Of a DNA stretch of 64,000 nt, positions 58,397-64,000 are shown piece by piece. This DNA is from Diphasiastrum complanatum. Lineage: Eukaryota > Streptophyta > Lycopodiopsida > Lycopodiales > Lycopodiaceae. The position numbers were made by a program, and so were the translations under genes. The notes under the pieces are model-generated. The model searched no databases. It saw nothing but the letters and a program-made list of their open reading frames with translations, and was not told where the DNA came from. The first letter of the stretch is position 1, and each line of letters starts with the position of its first letter. The DNA is taken from NCBI GenBank assembly GCA_029204225.1, contig CM055106.1, positions 21,399,285 to 21,463,284 of the forward strand, in the 5' to 3' direction.

Positions 58397-61300
58397 TTAG
58401 ATCTTTTTGGCATTTCTAAGATTTCGAACCGTCATGAAAAGTTCTTCTCTTTCAGCCTCAACTTCAGCACATTTGAGGCTCATGCACAGGTATCGATTGT
58501 GCATTTCCTTCAGCTCCTCCTCCAGATGACTTATCTTTTCTCTCAAAGCTGAAGTTTCGCTGGCACTAAGGATGATTGCTGATGTAGCTGTGTTTGCACT
58601 CTGTTGCTTTGCGAGCTCCCTGATGTAGTTCCACAAATTGGTTAGGAGTTATTAGCATCAAAAGAGGAAAATGTATCTCATGATACTCATTCCAGACCAG
58701 TTGTGTATGCGTGCACGGATGTGTTGTGTGACTAACCAGCACTACTTATCCATGGTGAGTCAATTGAGAGAGATGACTCTCTATAAAAGTAATAAAAGTT
58801 TTATTATTCCCACTCATTTTCTATAGACACGTTGAAAAATTTATTGTTAGCTCCGAACGTGGTCATGCGATAATGGAATGATCTGAATGGAGTGCTGCTT
58901 ATCATTGTTTTCAGAATTTAATTAAAGAGTCTCATCATTCATCAAAAAGTGCTGTTTGATGTTGCCTGTTTTCGGCTAATCAGTGGGCAGTACACATTGC
59001 CACTTTGTGGATGTTCTTGAGAAAACTGAGAAGCCACTTTATTTATAGAAATATAGATTAGGATTAGGCCACTTGATGTCAGACTTTCAGAGCTAATGAG
59101 ACTTCTATCTCTCTGCTACAGCTGAAGAATAAACAATCTCTATATCCACAGAGCCTAATTCGTAGGTTGGCCCATGATTAATGGCTGCTTAAAGAGGATG
59201 GACGAAATTTTGTTCTCAAGACCTCTGCATGTGGGGCAGAAGTCTTTAAGCATGATCGATGATTATGGGGATGCTTTCAGTTGAACTGTGGTTTCATTGA
59301 TCAAAGTCAATAATCATGCTCACAGTTTAAAGTTTTTACTGTGTATCATATACATGTAAGTTGATCAAAATCCATTAATGAGCAGCTCTAAATTTGGGTC
59401 TTAAGCAGTATTCATGGGTATAATTATGCTGAAAGTACCATAATAAGCCTAGATTTCCAGTACGATACTTTGCACAATTCCTGCCAATAACTTAATTAAA
59501 GGAAAATATGTGAATTATTGAGATAGGATCACTGAATGACACGTGAAGGTTGATCATGTGATGATGAAGAAGAGCGGATCTGTTATTCAGCGCCTAAGAA
59601 AATCATTTGGCATTTAGAGCAAACTTACTAGACTAGAACAACACATTTTAAGGTAGAGATTCCATGATGTCCTAGAAACAAAGAGAAATGAACTTAGAAA
59701 TCGCAAGCATCCGTATTAATCAGCTAGTAGCTTTCATTTAGAAACTGTAGTTTATAAAATGATAGTCATCAGAATTTATCATGCTAAGTGCCTTTGAACT
59801 GAAGATCAAACCGACAGTGGATTGTGGAGGTCAACAGCCTTACATATGGAGAAGGGGAGAAAATCAGCCTAATGTACTGAGATTACTATGTCAGAATGAT
59901 AAACTAAAGTCACCAATTTTCAATTTATAGTTCCTGAGCCATGCACTACAGAAAAGTTCATATCAACGTAGATTGCACACCGAAAAGGACAGCCAAAGAA
60001 CATGTCTAGGCCTGCAAATCAAGTACCTGTAATTCACATGAATATTCCTTCTACTTATATAATACTGGTCACTAGCACTTGGCTACTTTTCACTTGGACT
60101 CGTGAATCAAAGAGATAACACAAAAAAGGTTGTTGCAGATAGCATTTTGAGACAGGGAGAGACGTGTAATGGTGTTCATTAGATGTATCATAGTAAGCAA
60201 CCAGTTTTCCTTTCAAAGATAGACTTGGAATAAATGTGGCAGCTATATAGCCCTAGATGTGTGAAGACCGTATGTAAAAAGGAAGGGATATGCTAACGAT
60301 TGAGAATAATTAATATGGGGAAAATTTTAGATGTCAAGCCTTTTTTAAGCATATTGGCTGGACGAGTGTACCTTTGCAGTTGTAGCTCATAAAATTTTAT
60401 CTCTTTCAAAGCCTCTGCAAGGTCATTTTCAAGATTAGCTCTCTCCACAGTATCGTCTTCCATGAGTTGGGACACCCTGTTTTCAAGCTGTTCATTTGCC
60501 TGCAACAGCTTCGAACTTTAATCATTTATTCAACAGGCTTCCCATCAGCGAAGCAAGAAAGCAGAAATATTGCTGTTTTGAGGGTAGCTGAATTGGAAAC
60601 ACATAAAACTCTGACCTTTCGCAGCCGAAGAACCTCCGACTCGAAGTTTTCTGCAGTATGGAGTTTGGAAACATGTTCTTGATTGTCATGAGATAGCACT
60701 TCATATTGGATTTGCAATTGTCGTATCTGCAAAGTAGAAGTTAGTATCCCAGTCTTAATCAAACTTCCAAGGTGTTAACCAGATCTAAATATTATAAAAA
60801 ATGAACATCAACCGTTTGGTTAATTTAATTATCCAGAAAAAAAATGAGGTGTCAAGTGTAAAGTTCATTTGGAATTGGTTTTGATTTACCTAATCCAGGC
60901 TCCATGCCTAGAGGAGGATTTCTTTATCCAAGGCAAGTGAAGTGGACAACAGAATCTTCATGATTGTATATAAGGTTTTTACTGCCTGTTGAAGAGTTGC
61001 AAGACACAAAAGTTGGGCATTTACGCCATTCCAAGTCCTTGCCCTTGGTTAGTGCCGCCCTCGGGCAGAGGCCCTCAAAGGCATGATACCCACCCTCTTT
61101 CTGGGGCTTTACCCCTTACAATAATATAACCCAACACTGGGTATTTGCTTTTGTTTGTGCTACATAAGGATCAAGTCAGGTGACAAATTAACGGTAATAC
61201 AGTGAAAACAAGGATGCCAACCCGTATGAACAATCTCAAAAATGTTTCCTTACTAACAATCGGACAACTCCTGTGGCTGTAACTGACAATGTTACTCATC

Positions 61301-64000
61301 TAAGACAATCAAACTGCCCTTGAAATTGAAGTTTGAACTGCCCATTAGGTTTTGCACCAAATTTATTTAGAAGGTATAGTGAACCAGCTGGGTTGAGCCG
61401 GTTCTGCATTGGTGAGCTAGGTTCCTAGACTTTGGAAGAGCTAGTTTCATTTGGACTTTTTAATTTTTTTTGGTCTCAATAGAGGGTGCCATGTCAGTGG
61501 CATGTTATGTCCTGCTACTAATGTGGTACCCTCTATTGAGATAATAACGCTATATGTTGTGAGTTAGGTTCCATTTGGGAACCATAACTTGCCACTCTGT
61601 GACACCCTCTATTGAGACGGTGGTAAAAATTACATGAGAAGTTACGGCGAGGGCGAGACATATTCTAAACCCATAAAGGTCACTAGAAATGCCATTCCCT
61701 TGCGCAAGGGTTGAGCACAAATTTTCCTTGCTTTTAACCAAAGTGAACATAAAATGTGCTGCAAATAAATTCCAAGCATCATCCTACGCGATAAACCAGT
61801 TTAGTGAAACGGTTAAAATGTATACTGATAGTAATAAGCCTTTATGCACATCTAAGATCTTGATTATGAACTGTTTATGATCTACCGTGAGGGTGAATCT
61901 GGTAGGAGAGACCTCCCCATACATTGGATTTCTATTCTAGTTCAAAAAATTTAAAAGAAACCTTTATGTGTTGGGTGACTTCACCTAAGAACATGAACTC
62001 GTCTAAGAGAATGGAACTGTCCACAAACACCTTAGGAGCCTGCCAGGCAGGACATTATGCCCATAAAGCCCGGGTAGAGTATTGAAAGTCCAGGCAGGAC
62101 ATCAATGTTTACGCTGGGTAAAGTCCTGGGAAAGGGACTTCACCCAATACTTAAAGTCAAAATTTAATTTGCCTATTTAATTTGCAATTTTTTAATGCTG
62201 TTAGAACATGAATTCTTGCTCCAAGCCCAGATGGATATTAAAATTTGGACACCTTATGTTATGCAACAAATGGAACACTTATAGATTGGATGGTTGGAAA
62301 CTAGGCTAGCAATCAAGAACCTGTAACTTACAAGACAAATATGTTTTCAGAAGGTTGACTTTACCTCACTCTTCTGTGATTCAGCTATTTTGTCCGTGTC
62401 CTCGTTCCTCTGCTCAAGTTCTTGATGAGCCAACTCCAGGAGTTCAATCTTTTGACAGAGTGAAAACTCTTTTTTCTTGAATTCTTCTCTCATAGATTCC
62501 AGTTCCAGTGCCTTGTACTTGGTTTCATCCTTCACAAAGGGAACAGGCTTCAGATTGAGGCTTTGAAAGGGAGGGCAGGAAAGGATAAGACTTTAGCATC
62601 TTATATCAGCCAATGTCAGTGGCACCTCATACACATGCCTAATCATAGCTGCTAATTTTTGGAACATAGAGCTACATTAGATGCTTAAAGAGACAACGAT
62701 GATTATATCAACCAATGTGAGTTGCACCTCATCATACATATATCCCCAATCATAGCTGTTAATTTTTGGAACATGAGGCTATATTAGATGTTTGAAGAGA
62801 CAAAGACAATTATATCAGCCAATAACCCCCAATCATAGCTGCTAATTTTTGGAAATTGAAGCTATTTAGATGCTTAAGGAGACTAGGAAAATCATATCAC
62901 ATTGGATTATAGATCTGAATTAGATGCTTGAAGAGACAGACAACTATGGATACATACCTCAAGTAGCTTAACCTTTGACTGGAGATCCTTGAGCTCCACA
63001 GATTCTTGGATATGCCCAGTTTCAACCTTTTCTCTTTCCTGCAATTTTTTTTCAGCTGCAGACAAAGCATTCACCTTTTGGAAAAGTTCTCCCTCCAAGA
63101 GCTGCACTTTATGTTGAAATTGTTCATTCGCTACTTCTTGCTGCAAGAGCTTGTTCTTGAAGTCATTGTTCTGCCTTCTGAGCCTCATTGATTCTATCCT
63201 TTGCTCCGCTTCTGAAGCTCTGGTTGTTCCCTGCTCATCAAGCTCAGATTGAAGCTGCAAAATTTTCCCCTCCAATACTTTCTTGGCATTTCTGAGCTCC
63301 TCCATCTCTCTCTGTGATTGCTCCAAAGTGGAGATTTTGTCTTCCAACCTAGATTTATGGCTTTCGAGTCTCAAATGATCTGACCTGAGATTTTGCAGTA
63401 AAGATTCTGCTTCAGACTTTGCTGATATAGTAGCATTTAGAGAGCTTCTTAGCCCATCCAACTCAATTCTGAGCAGCTCCAACTCAGAAGCTTTGGTCTT
63501 TAGTTCTTGATTTGCCTTTACAAGATTCTGTTTATCCTTCTCCAAAGTTGCAACCTTGCTTTCTAATTCATCAAGCTTGGATTTATAAGCTCCTTCTTTG
63601 TCCCTAAATACTTCCACCTGCATGAACATCTCTTTCAGCTCTTTTGCAATCTGTAACTCCCTTTCTTCTAGAACGTCCTTATCTAAGAACAATTCTTGCA
63701 TTTTCTTATGATATTGAATTGTGACAGATGCAGCCTGTGTTTCAGACTGCTTTATCTTCTCCTGCATGTAAACAAGTTCTTCTTCCAGCCTAGTTTTCCC
63801 TGCACAGAACTCAGCAGCTTGAAGATGTGCTTCTGATGCAAGATTTTCTTTTTCCTGGAATAACAATGCTAGCTGCTCTTTCAGTTGCCTCAACTCACTT
63901 TGTAGACAGTCTACTTCGGCTGCTTTTTCTAGTTCCATCTGTGTTAGAGACTCTTCAGCTTTTATAGCTCTTTTCTCCAGCTCAATTTTGGAAACAAGAA
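58397..64000 (-). CDS. Plant NT-C2-type coiled-coil ('myosin heavy chain-related') protein, C-terminal exons, partial
   Basis: Minus strand, five exons in the window: 64000-62958 (open at the edge), 62547-62365, 60726-60616, 60499-60372 and 58619-58397. All have GT-AG borders and consistent phases (0, 0, 0, 2), giving about 561 residues. The whole segment is heptad-rich coiled coil (for example ELESKVATLEKDKQNLVKAN in the first exon and LENRVSQLMEDDTVERANLE in the fourth). It ends LREKISHLEEELKEMHNRYL then MSLKCAEVEAEREELFMTVR and NLRNAKKI. That last helix is the conserved C-terminus I associate with large plant proteins that carry an N-terminal EEIG1/EHBP1 C2 domain followed by long coils. 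The C2 part would lie right of the window. The likely role is structural or membrane-associated; the function is not established here. Two introns exceed 1.6 kb. It seems intact. Confidence 0.85.
62590..62935. repeat. Diverged tandem repeats of about 110 bp in an intron
   Basis: ATATCAGCCAATGTCAG, AATCATAGCTGCTAATTTTT, GG-ACAT and TTAGATGCTTAAAGAGAC recur three times with a partial fourth copy, between the first and second exons (in transcript order) of the coiled-coil gene seen in this window. Non-coding. Confidence 0.75.

Noticed and set aside
1-64000. CRISPR arrays, bacterial operons, rRNA or tRNA genes
   Set aside because: None seen. The only tRNA-related sequences are primer-binding sites complementary to initiator tRNA-Met.

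Overview
The window is nuclear DNA of a land plant. It holds three host genes with spliceosomal introns, one of them 4.4 kb long, in a sea of decayed transposons. The long introns, AT-rich intergenic DNA and high Ty1-copia load fit a large-genome spore-bearing plant such as a fern. That is an inference; the sequence alone does not fix the species.

Host genes. (1) 6817-15089 (+): a complete six-exon quinone-oxidoreductase-like medium-chain dehydrogenase/reductase of 355 aa, ending in the peroxisomal signal SKL. (2) 40092-37714 (-): a complete four-exon GH3 acyl-acid amido synthetase of 609 aa with all three ATP-binding motifs. (3) 64000-58397 (-): the last five exons of a long coiled-coil protein of the plant 'myosin-heavy-chain-related' NT-C2 type, running off the right edge.

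Retrotransposons. An almost pristine non-autonomous LTR retrotransposon fills 16612-21692. It has 1245-bp LTRs, TSD GCTTG, a tRNA-Met PBS, a PPT and no gag or pol. Degraded copia pieces lie at about 250-1790, 5139-5640, 22.2-24.0 kb, 30.9-32.2 kb, 44.9-47.3 kb and 55.7-56.1 kb.

Unusual part. Fragments of a multi-gene, intron-containing, probably DNA-transposon family are scattered at 2.2-2.7, 26.2-30.7, 41.5-44.6 and 47.7-55.4 kb. By homology between copies I resolve the following modules: a 172-aa 'Y' gene, intact at 30112-30742 and decayed at 41523-42116; a 'Z' gene made of a beta-grasp-like start, a ParB-like middle and a beta-class DNA amino-methyltransferase-like end (26240-29940; pieces at 42204-42743 and 1918-2650); an N-terminal coil ORF (43958-44586 and 47738-48350) leading either to a Ulp1/C48-protease-like exon or to a transposase-like core (48.5-50.6 kb; 53.6-54.1 kb); an acidic gene 'Q' convergent with the transposase (50529-52049 and 54279-55449); and a CENH3-like histone H3 with a single internal stop (53147-53629), divergent from Q. 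The 1.1-kb spacer between Q and the histone carries about 25 CACGTG-like sites flanked on both sides by an 18-bp motif in alternating orientation. That layout suggests a shared bidirectional control region. Two further palindrome arrays lie near other fragments (3.5-4.3 kb and 27.6-27.8 kb). A transposon family carrying its own centromeric-type histone, a DNA methyltransferase and a Ulp1-like protease is the best candidate here for an undescribed system. Its copies in this window are mostly pseudogenes.
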